This document shows, piece by piece, positions 43,807 through 52,497 of a DNA stretch of 64,000 bases; position 1 is the stretch's first letter, and the number at the start of each line of letters is the position of its first letter. The position numbers and the translations under genes were made by a program. The notes beneath the pieces are model-generated. The model searched no databases, was not told the DNA's origin, and saw only the letters and a program-made list of their open reading frames with translations. This DNA comes from Chlorobiota bacterium (lineage in GTDB: Bacteria; Bacteroidota; Ignavibacteria; OLB7): the NCBI GenBank assembly GCA_016710285.1, contig JADJXR010000001.1:2854501-2918500 (forward strand), in the 5' to 3' direction.

Positions 43807-46221
43807 ATGGGGATGAACTCCGTACAATTCCGTGACGCAATCAAACCGCAGGATGGCTTGGCGGTGGTGATCACCCTGCTGGGTGTGGCCATTGCTCTGT
43901 TCCTGCCCGATCCGATCATCAAAATTATCGGCGGGGCGGTGGCGGTGCTTGGCGGGTTGGCGTTGTACGCCACCATCCGCCAGCGGATGAACGACCAAGT
44001 GCAAATCCGCCAACGAAGCACCACGCTTCCAACACCGGCGTTCAAAACCAAAGTAAAAACCGACCCCAACAGCAGCACCCGCCGCATTGTTTTTGACGTT
44101 GATGACTTCCAAGAAAAATTTGGACCGGAGGATGAACCGGAACCCACGCGCGAGCCATCACGCCCGCTGGTATCATCAACCGAAAGGACTTCGGAACGGA
44201 CCTCTAACTCCCCAATCGGCGGGCGGCGCAGTTTTGGTGATGATGACGACGTGAATGCCGGTTCGTTCGACGTAACCCCATCGGTCCCATCGCGCCCTTC
44301 GCGCAGCTTTGGTGATGATGGCAACGATCAGGAAGGTGAGGAATCTGGCGGGGAATCGTTCCGCATCATCAAGCCGATCCGCACCGCGGCCCCTGCTTCC
44401 CAAGAATCGCCCGTGGCCGCTGCCACGCCGGCAGCCGCGCCGGTCGCGGCATCGCCCACAGCGGCGCAGCCTTCTGCTGCCGTGCCGGAGTTGCCATCGC
44501 CCGAGCCAATTGCTGCCCCGGAACCACCATCACCCAAGCCAGTTGCCACGCCGGAGATTGAGGTTGCGCCAGCGGCTCCCATCGCCGAACCGGCCCAGGC
44601 GCCAAGCGTTGAGCTTCCCCAAAAGGAGCAGGTTGCCGATGCGGTCCCGCTAACCGGGCCGGTGGAGGAAGTCCAGCCGGAACGGATACCGGTGCGCCAC
44701 CAGGTGCAGATGATGCTGGACGATTTTTTGGCTTCCGATGGAGATGAGGAAGGGAAGGGGAGCGAGCCGCGGGCCGAGTTCGTTCGGTTGGTTGCGCAGA
44801 CGCTGAACGCTGTTGCCCGCTCGATCGAGGCGCGGTCCATCGTCTATTTTTGGGTGAATCTTGAACGCGGCCACGTTCTGCCGGAAGCAACCGTTACCAC
44901 CGGAAACGTCGAGGTGAAAACCGGAACGCGGTTCCCGATCGGGACCGACATCATCAGCCAGATTGCCCGCAGTGGCGTGCCGGAAATCATCACCGACATC
45001 AGCCCAGCCGCCGGGCGCGAGCTTATCCAATACTACGCCCGCGAAACCGATACCCGCTCCTTTGTTGGGGTCCCCGTCTTTTTCCGCCGCGAGGCTGTGG
45101 GGGTGCTGGCCGCCGATTCGAACATCGAGAACGCCTTCGATGAAGGTTCGGTTGCCACCCTTGCCGAATACACCCGGCTGATCTCTGGGCTGATTCGCAG
45201 CTACACCGAGAAGTTCGACCTGCAACTGAGCGCGCGGACTTTGGATGCGTTCGAGCAGATGCACCGCGCCTTCACGGGGACCTCGCTGACCCCCGAAGCG
45301 GTGGCAAAAATGTTGGTGGATCATGTCTCGCAGCTGTTCGATTCCGCCTACGTTGCCTGCGTGTTGTTCGACACCGAGCGGGGCGAGTGGCGGATTTCGG
45401 CGGTCCACTCCGACACGCTGAAGTGGGAGGTGAAAGCCCTGCAGCCCGACATGCACGGCAGCTTGATTGGCCGCGCAACGCGGTTTGCCGAGGAGGTCTA
45501 TATCGCCCAGATTGGAAAGGAGACCCGCTTCCGAATGGGGGAGAAACTTCCGGTTGGCGGAACCTTCCTGACGCTGCCGTTGGTGGCCGCCGCCAAGTGC
45601 TACGGCGCGTTGGCGATTGAGCATCCGGCGGCATCGGCCTACATCCCCCGCGATGTTGATATCCTGCGCGATTTGGTCCGCTATGCTGCAATGGCCATTG
45701 AGGTCTATAACGCCAACCAGGCGGTGGAGTCGCAAAGCGTGTTCGATGAGGTGACGGGGCTGTACAATTCCGATTACCTCTATTCCGCGCTGACCCGTGA
45801 GGTTTCGCGCGCCCGCGATTTTGCCACCCCGCTGACCCTTGCGCTTATCACCATTGATATGCCGGTTTCGCTGCAAGTGAAAGGGCAGCCGGAGTTGGAG
45901 GAAACGGTGTACGCCCACGTTGGGGCCATGATTAGCCGCGCCATCCGCCCCTACGACACCGCCGGGCGGCTTCCCGATGGCGGGTTCGGCGTGGTGCTGA
46001 TTGGGAAGAACGACCAGCAGGCCTACCTTTGGGGAGAGAAATTGCGGAAGGAGATTGCCGGGCGGGTTATCACCGTTGGCCAGCGAAAACTTTCGGTGAC
46101 CATCTCAACCGGGCTTTGCGATTTGGGCGATCTTGAAGGGGCCGATGTGGTAATCAACGGAGCGCGGCAGGCCCTGGACACCGCACGGAAAGGGGAAGGA
46201 AATGCGATAGTCCTCTACTAA
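43807..46221 (+). CDS. GAF-GAF protein with degenerate GGDEF domain
   Basis: The 804-residue protein starts with two hydrophobic segments (about 17-34 and 37-58), so it is anchored in the inner membrane. A long Ala/Pro/Glu-rich linker follows (about 190-300), then two GAF-like domains (first with FWVNLERGHVLPEATV and FVGVPVFFRREAVGVLAADS; second with CVLFDTERGEWRISAVHSD and GALAIEHPAASAY). The C-terminal domain has the GGDEF fold phrases DEVTGLYNSDYLYSAL and DTAGRLPDGGFGVVL, but the catalytic GGDEF loop reads PDGGFG. Diguanylate cyclase activity is therefore unlikely; it more probably binds a ligand or acts as a scaffold. The ATG at 43813 is an alternative start. Confidence 0.78.
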   Translation: MGMNSVQFRDAIKPQDGLAVVITLLGVAIALFLPDPIIKIIGGAVAVLGGLALYATIRQRMNDQVQIRQRSTTLPTPAFKTKVKTDPNSSTRRIVFDVDDFQEKFGPEDEPEPTREPSRPLVSSTERTSERTSNSPIGGRRSFGDDDDVNAGSFDVTPSVPSRPSRSFGDDGNDQEGEESGGESFRIIKPIRTAAPASQESPVAAATPAAAPVAASPTAAQPSAAVPELPSPEPIAAPEPPSPKPVATPEIEVAPAAPIAEPAQAPSVELPQKEQVADAVPLTGPVEEVQPERIPVRHQVQMMLDDFLASDGDEEGKGSEPRAEFVRLVAQTLNAVARSIEARSIVYFWVNLERGHVLPEATVTTGNVEVKTGTRFPIGTDIISQIARSGVPEIITDISPAAGRELIQYYARETDTRSFVGVPVFFRREAVGVLAADSNIENAFDEGSVATLAEYTRLISGLIRSYTEKFDLQLSARTLDAFEQMHRAFTGTSLTPEAVAKMLVDHVSQLFDSAYVACVLFDTERGEWRISAVHSDTLKWEVKALQPDMHGSLIGRATRFAEEVYIAQIGKETRFRMGEKLPVGGTFLTLPLVAAAKCYGALAIEHPAASAYIPRDVDILRDLVRYAAMAIEVYNANQAVESQSVFDEVTGLYNSDYLYSALTREVSRARDFATPLTLALITIDMPVSLQVKGQPELEETVYAHVGAMISRAIRPYDTAGRLPDGGFGVVLIGKNDQQAYLWGEKLRKEIAGRVITVGQRKLSVTISTGLCDLGDLEGADVVINGARQALDTARKGEGNAIVLY

Positions 46222-46277
46222 CTCCCCCAGCAAAGATTGGGGAGTGGGGAAGGGACAAAGAAATCTCCACAAAAGAA

Positions 46278-46323
46278 AACCGGGGTGGAAGCATCTTGCA
46301 GCTTCCACCCCGGTTCTTTTTTT
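46278..46323. terminator. Strong bidirectional terminator
   Basis: A 15-base perfect stem, AACCGGGGTGGAAGC (46278-46292) and GCTTCCACCCCGGTT (46301-46315), has T-runs outward on both strands (seven T on plus; TTTCTTTT on minus). It separates the convergent GAF protein and FN3 lipoprotein genes. Confidence 0.93.
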
Positions 46324-46366
46324 GCTTATCCCAACCAGCAGATGCTGGGCGGAACGGCGCATCAGC

Positions 46367-47326
46367 TTAGTACAAGCGGCGGGAATAGACACCCACTGGC
46401 GACTCGGCACCACGCTTGGCGAACGGTACGTTTGGCGTGTTTTGGTAGGAGATCGTCAGCTCCACGTAGCGGTTTGGTGCGGTGCCTTGCAGCAGCTTGC
46501 CACCAACGTTGTTCACAAAAACGCGAGCGTAGTGGTAGTTGTCCTTTCCGCCGGTGCGAACCACAAACCCTTGCCCGGTTGCTCCGCTTACCGTTGCCTC
46601 GAAGGTGAAGGCGCGAAGGTTGCCGTCGTCGTTTGGAATATACGTGTCAAGCGATTGTGTGATGAACCAATCGTTCAATCCCGTTGCTACCCACGATTGC
46701 GTGGAGACGTAGGTGTTGCTGTCGAACTTATCCACGTTCTTGAACTCTGGGAAGGAGTACGCGGCACCGATCACCACTTTCCCAGCGGGGTCAACAATAA
46801 AGCCAAGTTGAACATCCGATGTTGGCTTGGCAACCGACACGTTCTTCGGGCCGCCCAGGCTTGGGTCCAGGGTCAATCCGCTTCCGTTGGAGGATGCTTT
46901 TTCGTACAACTTGATCGTCATCGCTGGGTTTGCAGCATCGTTGCTGAACCGCTGCGCGCCTGCCCACTGGCGGGTAACAGCGGCTGACAACGTTGTGCCA
47001 CGCTTGGTTCTTACAGTGAAGGTGTAGATCTTCCCTTCTCTCAAGTTGGGGATTGTTTCTGTTGTATCATTACTGGTGATACTTGCGGAGTCGATACCGT
47101 CAAGGCTTTTCCAGGATACTTCATAGCCAGTTAAGGCGGTGTCAACTGGGGAATTCCAGCGGAGGCCAACGGTAGACTTGTCCAGCGAAACGGCCACCAA
47201 ATTGGTGACGGCCTTCGGTGCAACTGGATCTGGTGTTGGGTCAACGGGGTTGTCGTTCTCGTTGCAACCGCCCACTACCAACGTGGCAAGCAACGCGCTG
47301 CCGATCAAAAAGCTTTTGAGTTTCAT
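46367..47326 (-). CDS. Lipoprotein with fibronectin type III domain
   Basis: The 319-residue protein has a signal peptide and lipobox (LVVGGC at about 17-22), a Pro/Asp linker (DNPVDPTPDPVAP) and one fibronectin type III domain (about 38-115: AVTNLVAVSLDKSTVGLRW, GYEVSWKSL, YTFTVRTKRG). The C-terminal part of about 200 residues is strand-rich with no recognised motif. It is expected on the periplasmic or outer face of the outer membrane. The start at 47326 has a good Shine-Dalgarno sequence, AGGAGAG, nine bases upstream. A promoter-like TACTTTCG lies about 270 bases upstream (47595-47602), implying a long leader. Confidence 0.75.
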   Translation of the reverse strand: MKLKSFLIGSALLATLVVGGCNENDNPVDPTPDPVAPKAVTNLVAVSLDKSTVGLRWNSPVDTALTGYEVSWKSLDGIDSASITSNDTTETIPNLREGKIYTFTVRTKRGTTLSAAVTRQWAGAQRFSNDAANPAMTIKLYEKASSNGSGLTLDPSLGGPKNVSVAKPTSDVQLGFIVDPAGKVVIGAAYSFPEFKNVDKFDSNTYVSTQSWVATGLNDWFITQSLDTYIPNDDGNLRAFTFEATVSGATGQGFVVRTGGKDNYHYARVFVNNVGGKLLQGTAPNRYVELTISYQNTPNVPFAKRGAESPVGVYSRRLY

Positions 47327-47714
47327 ACGGTTTGTCTCTCCTGTAGTTGAACTGTGACGCTGGCGGGAAATCCACCAGCCGTCGGGTTATGATTGATTGA
47401 ACTTTGCTCGATGTGAATAAGCGCCGCGGGCCTGTTGTTGGCTCTGTGTGCCGTCGCTTCTATCTCCCCCGCCCCCCCCCTAACGATGCGCCCGACGCTC
47501 AAGTTAGCCGGCATGGATGCAGCACGCGGGAATCGGTTTAGCGGAGCTTCGCCAAGCAGCATCGGCAGGCCATGTCCGCTGGCAGCCGCCAGCGCGAAAG
47601 TACCACCATTTTTACGGCAAAACGGAAAACAATGGGGCGAAGAAAAGAAGGTTTTTGGTAGGGGTATGTTAGAAACTGTTATTGGCCAGTTGCTGGTTGC
47701 CCGTGGTTCGCTGC
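47327..47714 (-). other. Long leader of the FN3 lipoprotein gene
   Basis: No gene is supported here. On the minus strand it holds a candidate -7 box TACTTTCG (47595-47602), a seven-base hairpin at 47577-47594 just after the expected start site, an AACCGATTCCC word near 47531, a run of nine G (47472-47480) and the ribosome-binding site near 47333. The minus-strand open frame across it has no protein-like composition. I looked for a cobalamin or c-di-GMP riboswitch core and did not find one. Confidence 0.4.
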
Positions 47715-47742
47715 AAAAAGGAGAAGGGGGCCCCACTCCTTT
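47715..47742 (-). terminator. Probable terminator of the B12 adenosyltransferase gene
   Basis: On the minus strand AAAGGAG pairs with CTCCTTT, with an inner GGGG/CCCC stretch, and five T follow (plus 47715-47719). It lies about ten bases past the stop at 47752. Confidence 0.6.
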
Positions 47743-47751
47743 CTGGCCATG

Positions 47752-48330
47752 TTATCCCCGAGGCTTCCAGGGGTGTTCTTCGATTCCGGCGGCATGGTTA
47801 GCGGCGCGGGCAAGAACAAACAGCAGGTCGCTCAGGCGGTTCAGATACGTTATTGGCAACTGGCCGATGGTGGGTTCCTGGCCATGCAGCGTTACGGCAC
47901 TTCGTTCGGCGCGTCGGCAGATTGTGCGGGCCAGATGCAACGCCGCACCGCTGGGCGTTCCCCCAGGAAGAATGAAGTTCTTTAACGGAGGTAGCGTCTG
48001 CTCCAAACGGTCAATTGCCGTCTCCAGACACTCCACATCGGCGGGTGTAACGCGGGGGATGGAAAATTTTTTGGCATCATATTTCTTGGCATCGTGCAGG
48101 TGCGGCGTGGCAAGGTCCGCACCCAGCACGAACAGCTGCTGCTGCAAGGTGTCGGCAAGCTCCTCATATTCGGCGGGAAGCCCGTGCGAGCGGGCAAGGC
48201 CAACCGCGCTGTTCAGTTCATCAACCGTTCCGTAGCATTCAATGCGGAGCGAGTCCTTGCTGACCCGTTGGCCGCCGAACAGCCCGGTGGTCCCGTCGTC
48301 GCCGGTTTTCGTGTAGATTTTTAGTGCCAT
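47752..48330 (-). CDS. PduO-type cob(I)yrinic acid a,c-diamide adenosyltransferase
   Basis: The 192-residue protein matches PduO/MMAB adenosyltransferases: KIYTKTGDDGTTGLFGG (ATP-binding N-terminus), YGTVDELNSAVGLAR, QQQLFVLGADLATP, FILPGGTPSGAALHLARTICRRAER and LNRLSDLLFVLAR. It transfers the adenosyl group of ATP to the cobalt of reduced B12, making coenzyme B12. Substrate B12 may come from salvage, since no other B12 synthesis gene is present. The start at 48330 is standard. It diverges from the YmdB-like gene across a spacer with a symmetric promoter-like palindrome. Confidence 0.93.
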   Translation of the reverse strand: MALKIYTKTGDDGTTGLFGGQRVSKDSLRIECYGTVDELNSAVGLARSHGLPAEYEELADTLQQQLFVLGADLATPHLHDAKKYDAKKFSIPRVTPADVECLETAIDRLEQTLPPLKNFILPGGTPSGAALHLARTICRRAERSAVTLHGQEPTIGQLPITYLNRLSDLLFVLARAANHAAGIEEHPWKPRG

Positions 48331-48430
48331 CGGCTCTGCAACTGTTGTGCGGGTGGATGGGGGGGGAAGTTACCCGGGTTGGGGTTACGATTCCTTCATG
48401 GCCCATCCCTTCCCCGCTTGCGGTTCGTTT

Positions 48431-48453
48431 GTATTTTGTGCCGCGCAAAATAC
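48431..48453. promoter_or_regulatory. Palindromic divergent promoter/operator candidate
   Basis: GTATTTTG (48431-48438) and CAAAATAC (48446-48453) are perfect inverted repeats seven bases apart. Each half contains TATTTTG, close to the -7 box on its own strand, so the palindrome could place opposite start sites for the two divergent genes or act as an operator over both. Confidence 0.45.
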
Positions 48454-48506
48454 AGCGGGCTTCGCGCACACCCGCACCCAGCAAACCCGACTTATCAATT
48501 TCTTGC

Positions 48507-49328
48507 ATGCCTGAACTTCTTCGCATCCTGTTGGTTGGTGATGTTGTTGGCGAACCCGGGCTTCAACGCCTTGCCGACGAACTTCCCGGATTGATCCAGC
48601 AGTATGCCGCCAACTTTGTTATTGTCAACGGGGAGAACGTGTACGACGGGAAGGGAATCCGCAACTCGGATGCCGAAACAATGTTCCGCGCCGGGGCGCA
48701 CGTGATCACTTCTGGGAATCATATCTGGGAGAAATGGCAGTCGAAAGATGTGCTGGCCAACAACCGGAACGTGATCCGCCCGCTGAACTACCCTCGCGGC
48801 AATGTTGGGCTGGGGTTCGTAACAAACGCCCTTCCCACCGGTCACACTGTCACCGTGATAAACTTGCAGGGGCGCACCTTCCTTCCCAGCATTGATTGCC
48901 CGTTCCATGCCGCCGATTGGGCGTTGGACAAACTGCGCCACACAACCGGCGCCATTATCGTGGACTTCCACGCCGAAGCCACTGCCGAGAAAATGGCCCT
49001 TGCCGCCTACTTGGACGGGCGGGTTAGCGCGGTGATTGGGACCCACACGCACGTCCAGACCAACGATGCCCGCATCCTTCCCGGGGGAACCGCATTCCTG
49101 ACCGATGTTGGAATGACCGGCGCGTACGACTCGGTGATCGGCATGAAAAAGGAGGTGGCGATCAAGCGGTTTATGCTGCAAACCCCCCACAAATTCGAGA
49201 TGGCAACCGGCGACACCCGGCTTGCAGCGGTCTATCTGGAAATTGACCCGGCAACCATGCACGCCGTGAAAATCGAGCAACTGCTAACGCCCCCGTTGCT
49301 GCGGGAACGCCCGCTGGCAGGAACCTAA
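48507..49328 (+). CDS. YmdB/TIGR00282-type metallophosphoesterase
   Basis: The 273-residue protein shows the family motifs ILLVGDVVGEPG, IVNGENVYDGKGI, GAHVITSGNHIWEK, the DFHAEATAEK segment, GTHTHVQTNDARILPGGTAF and MTGAYDSVIGM. Members are dinuclear-metal phosphodiesterases; the Bacillus YmdB cleaves 2',3'- or 3',5'-cyclic mononucleotides and affects biofilm decisions. All metal-binding Asp, Asn, Glu and His positions look present. The start at 48507 (MPELLRILLVGD) is preferred; the longer upstream frame covers the promoter palindrome. The subtilase gene follows 52 bases later. Confidence 0.92.
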   Translation: MPELLRILLVGDVVGEPGLQRLADELPGLIQQYAANFVIVNGENVYDGKGIRNSDAETMFRAGAHVITSGNHIWEKWQSKDVLANNRNVIRPLNYPRGNVGLGFVTNALPTGHTVTVINLQGRTFLPSIDCPFHAADWALDKLRHTTGAIIVDFHAEATAEKMALAAYLDGRVSAVIGTHTHVQTNDARILPGGTAFLTDVGMTGAYDSVIGMKKEVAIKRFMLQTPHKFEMATGDTRLAAVYLEIDPATMHAVKIEQLLTPPLLRERPLAGT

Positions 49329-49380
49329 ACAACCATTTCACGGTGGTGAAATCCATCGTGGTCTTTCAATCGCACGAACC

Positions 49381-52300
49381 ATGAACGCTCGGCCCCGATT
49401 ACTCCGCTTCTCCCTTGCTGGCATTGCCTTCCTGCTGATTGGCGCGATCCCCGCGCTTGCCCAAGCTCCCTCCAAGTCTATCGAGGTTGAAAAGAAGGCC
49501 GCGCCGATCGAGAAGAAAAAGGCTGATAAAAAAGCCACTCGTTCGGCTATCGTTGCGCCGCTACCCCCCAGCGCGAAACAGCAGGCGTTGGCCGTGCATG
49601 GCTCCATTCCTGACATGATTAGCGGGGATAACGTGGTGGCCAACGCTATCTACGTGAAGCTCCGGAAAGGGTGGGGAAGCAGTGCCGGAAGCAATGCCGG
49701 ATTGCCAGCCTCGCAAGCCGATGCCGATGCCCCAAGCCACGTTGCCCAGCTTATCGCCCGCGCCGGGCTTGGCGAAGGGGATGCCACGCGGATTCCCATC
49801 ACCATCCCTGCGCTGGTTCAGCCGCCGGCAAAAGGGGGGAAGGGGAACGGCGGGGCCGCGTTGCAACGGTACGTGCGTGGCCTGCAAGCGCAGGAGGAGT
49901 TCAGCCGAATCACCGAGGTTCGGTACGCCGCCGCGATTCACCCCCGCGAGGCCGCGCGGAAGTTGATGGAGTTCCCAGAAGTGGAGTATGCCGAGCCGAT
50001 GATCCTTCCGCGCCTTGTTAGCCCGCCACTTTCCCCGAACGACCCGCAAATCTGGCAGCAAAGGCAGCTTCCCCAAATGAGGGCCTACGAGGGATGGGAG
50101 GTCTGGCCCGGCGACACCACCATGCTGATCGGCATTGTGGATGCGGGGATTGATATGTTCCATGAGGACCTTGCGCCGAACATCAGCGAGAACACCGGCG
50201 AGATGGGAAAGGACGCACTGGGCCGCGACAAACGCACCAACAACCTTGACGACGACGGCAACGGAGCCGTGGACGATTGGCGCGGCGCAAACCTGACGTG
50301 GCAGGAGGACAGCACGCTTCCTGGCATCACCAAAGGCTCGGCCCACGGGACCTTCGTTACCGGGTTTGCGGCGGCAGCAACCAACAACAAGATTGGGATT
50401 GCCGGGGTTGGAAATCTGTGCCGATTCTTCCCAATCAAAATGGCCAACAACAAAACCGGCGAGCTGACGATGGCCTACGAAGGGATCATCTACGCAGCGC
50501 GGCGGGGGTGCAAAGTGATCAACTGCAGTTGGGGTGAGGAAAGCTACTCGCGGGTGCTGCAGGACCTTATCACCAATGTGGTGCAGACGTTCGATTGCGC
50601 AATCGTGGCGGGGGGGGGAAACCCGCCGGGATATGGAGCCTACTACCCCGCAGGCTACCGCCATGTGTTGGGTGTTGGGGCGGTGGGGGGGAATGATGTT
50701 TACGAAACCACGCTTGGCCCGCATATCGGGGTTTCGGCCCCGGGAGGGTTCTCCACCGGTGAGAACAACACGTACGGTGAGGTTGGCGTTGCCACCTCCT
50801 TCTCCGCGCCGAACGCTACCGGAGCGTTGGCGTTGGTGCGCAGCCGCTACCCGGCGCTGACTGCCGATCAAGCCATTGCCCATTTGCGGCTGACGGCCGA
50901 GAATATCAACAACAAAAATCCCGACAAAGTTGGCTTGATGGGAACCGGGCGGGTCAATATCCTGCGTGCCTTGACCGAGGACCCGTTCTCCCGCCCGGGA
51001 ATCATCATTGACTCCGTGTTCCTTACCGACCTGAACGGAATTCCACGCGACAACTTCTCGGTTGGCGAGCAAGGGCTGCTGCGGGTTCGCCTGCGGAACG
51101 TGCTGGGGGATGCCAACAACATCCGCATCACCGCCGCAACCATTGGCGACCAGGAGCCAACAATCCAGATTAGCGACGACACCGCGCGCCACGCCCAATT
51201 GCTACGCGACGGCGTTGCCGTGGTGGCCGATGGAATCCGCTTCACCGTCACCGCGCCCACCGAGTCCATCGTCCACTTGCGCTTTGCCTACTCCGCCGAC
51301 GGCGGCTACAGCGATTTTGGTTTCGACCGCCAGATGTTCGCGCGCCCATATTTCAGCACCTCCACCCCGGGCATTGTGGCTTCCATCTCCATCCGTGGGC
51401 GGCTGGGCTACCACGATTACCCAAGCAACACCGTGGGCGATGGCTTCCTCTATCAGGGGAAATCGTTGTTGTACGAGGGCGGGTTTATTCTGGCTGGCGA
51501 CGGGGCAACAATCCTGAGCAACATTCGCGGAAGCGATTCCGAGCCGCGCACGATTGACTTTGGCCCACTGGACCTTCCCACGCTTGCCAACGACTCCACC
51601 CTGACGCTGACCGACTCGGTGGTCACCGACGGGCGGAAAATGGGGCTTGAACTGAGGCTGCGGTTCATCAAAAAAGAAGGAATCCAGGATGCGATTGGGA
51701 TTGAGCTGCGAACCCGAAATCAAAGCGGCAAACGGCTGGACAGCTTGCGCATCGCCACCTTCACCGACTGGGACATCTTCGCATCATCGGGGGGGCAGAC
51801 CGTCCGTTACGCGCCGGATCCCAGCGGAAAAATCAGCGTCCTTTCCCGCGTGGAAAACGCCAGCGGCTACGGCGTGACCGGGGCAATTGCGGGGAATGTG
51901 CAACGCCCAATCTTTTACGCCATTGACAACGATGGCGACACCGTCAACCTCTACAACGGCTTCACCTTCTCGGAAAAATGGCGGACGATTTCCAACGGTG
52001 TTGGCTCGGAAAGCGCGGGGCCGGGGGATATCAGCATGGTGTGGGGGAAGGTCGCCACGCTTGACCCGGGCCAGGAGGACACCACGTTGTTCCTGTTTGG
52101 CATGACCACGCCAACGCGCCAGGGGAAGCAAGCCATTTACGAGCTTCTTGGAATCCCAACCAGCGTTGCCGATGCCGGGGCGCAGCCCGGGCCGGGGTAT
52201 CTGGGGCTTGCACGCCCGAACCCGACGGCCCAGGTGTTCGCGCTGCGGGTCAGGACCGCCGGGCCGAACTTCCAGCTGCGCGTGTTCGACAACAACGGCA

Positions 52301-52446
52301 ACGCCGTGGCGGACCTTACCGACCAACTGACGGCCACCGACACCACCATCACGTACGACGCCAGCAGGCTTCCAAGCGGGCGGTATCTTGTGCGGCTTAT
52401 CAACGGGACCACGGTGACTTCGCAGCAGGTGATGGTGGTGAAGTAG
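49381..52446 (+). CDS. S8 subtilisin-like peptidase with T9SS type-A sorting domain
   Basis: The 1021-residue protein has a signal peptide (ending ALAQ), a Lys/Glu-rich stretch and a prodomain-like region (to about 215). The S8 domain has catalytic D254 (IGIVDAGID), H322 (SAHGTFVTG), oxyanion N414 (GGGNPPGYGA) and S473 (ATSFSAPNATG). The usual GTS before the serine is ATS. After about 530 come beta-rich domains without recognised motifs, and the end (ARPNPTAQVFALRV, LRVFDNNGNAVADL, QVMVVK) is a T9SS sorting domain. It is expected on the cell surface or outside the cell as an active protease. The ATG at 49381 gives the signal peptide directly. Confidence 0.9.
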   Translation: MNARPRLLRFSLAGIAFLLIGAIPALAQAPSKSIEVEKKAAPIEKKKADKKATRSAIVAPLPPSAKQQALAVHGSIPDMISGDNVVANAIYVKLRKGWGSSAGSNAGLPASQADADAPSHVAQLIARAGLGEGDATRIPITIPALVQPPAKGGKGNGGAALQRYVRGLQAQEEFSRITEVRYAAAIHPREAARKLMEFPEVEYAEPMILPRLVSPPLSPNDPQIWQQRQLPQMRAYEGWEVWPGDTTMLIGIVDAGIDMFHEDLAPNISENTGEMGKDALGRDKRTNNLDDDGNGAVDDWRGANLTWQEDSTLPGITKGSAHGTFVTGFAAAATNNKIGIAGVGNLCRFFPIKMANNKTGELTMAYEGIIYAARRGCKVINCSWGEESYSRVLQDLITNVVQTFDCAIVAGGGNPPGYGAYYPAGYRHVLGVGAVGGNDVYETTLGPHIGVSAPGGFSTGENNTYGEVGVATSFSAPNATGALALVRSRYPALTADQAIAHLRLTAENINNKNPDKVGLMGTGRVNILRALTEDPFSRPGIIIDSVFLTDLNGIPRDNFSVGEQGLLRVRLRNVLGDANNIRITAATIGDQEPTIQISDDTARHAQLLRDGVAVVADGIRFTVTAPTESIVHLRFAYSADGGYSDFGFDRQMFARPYFSTSTPGIVASISIRGRLGYHDYPSNTVGDGFLYQGKSLLYEGGFILAGDGATILSNIRGSDSEPRTIDFGPLDLPTLANDSTLTLTDSVVTDGRKMGLELRLRFIKKEGIQDAIGIELRTRNQSGKRLDSLRIATFTDWDIFASSGGQTVRYAPDPSGKISVLSRVENASGYGVTGAIAGNVQRPIFYAIDNDGDTVNLYNGFTFSEKWRTISNGVGSESAGPGDISMVWGKVATLDPGQEDTTLFLFGMTTPTRQGKQAIYELLGIPTSVADAGAQPGPGYLGLARPNPTAQVFALRVRTAGPNFQLRVFDNNGNAVADLTDQLTATDTTITYDASRLPSGRYLVRLINGTTVTSQQVMVVK

Positions 52447-52497
52447 CCGGGGAATCGAATCTTTGCACAGTCTTCTCTTTCAACTTTTTCCTTCCGA

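Noticed and set aside
47327..47714. Possible B12 or c-di-GMP riboswitch upstream of the FN3 lipoprotein
   Set aside because: The conserved core sequences of these riboswitches were not visible, and the gene is not a B12 or motility gene. Kept only as an uncharacterised leader.
49561..51198. 545-codon minus-strand open frame opposite the subtilase
   Set aside because: Shadow of a gene with complete catalytic residues; composition is not protein-like.
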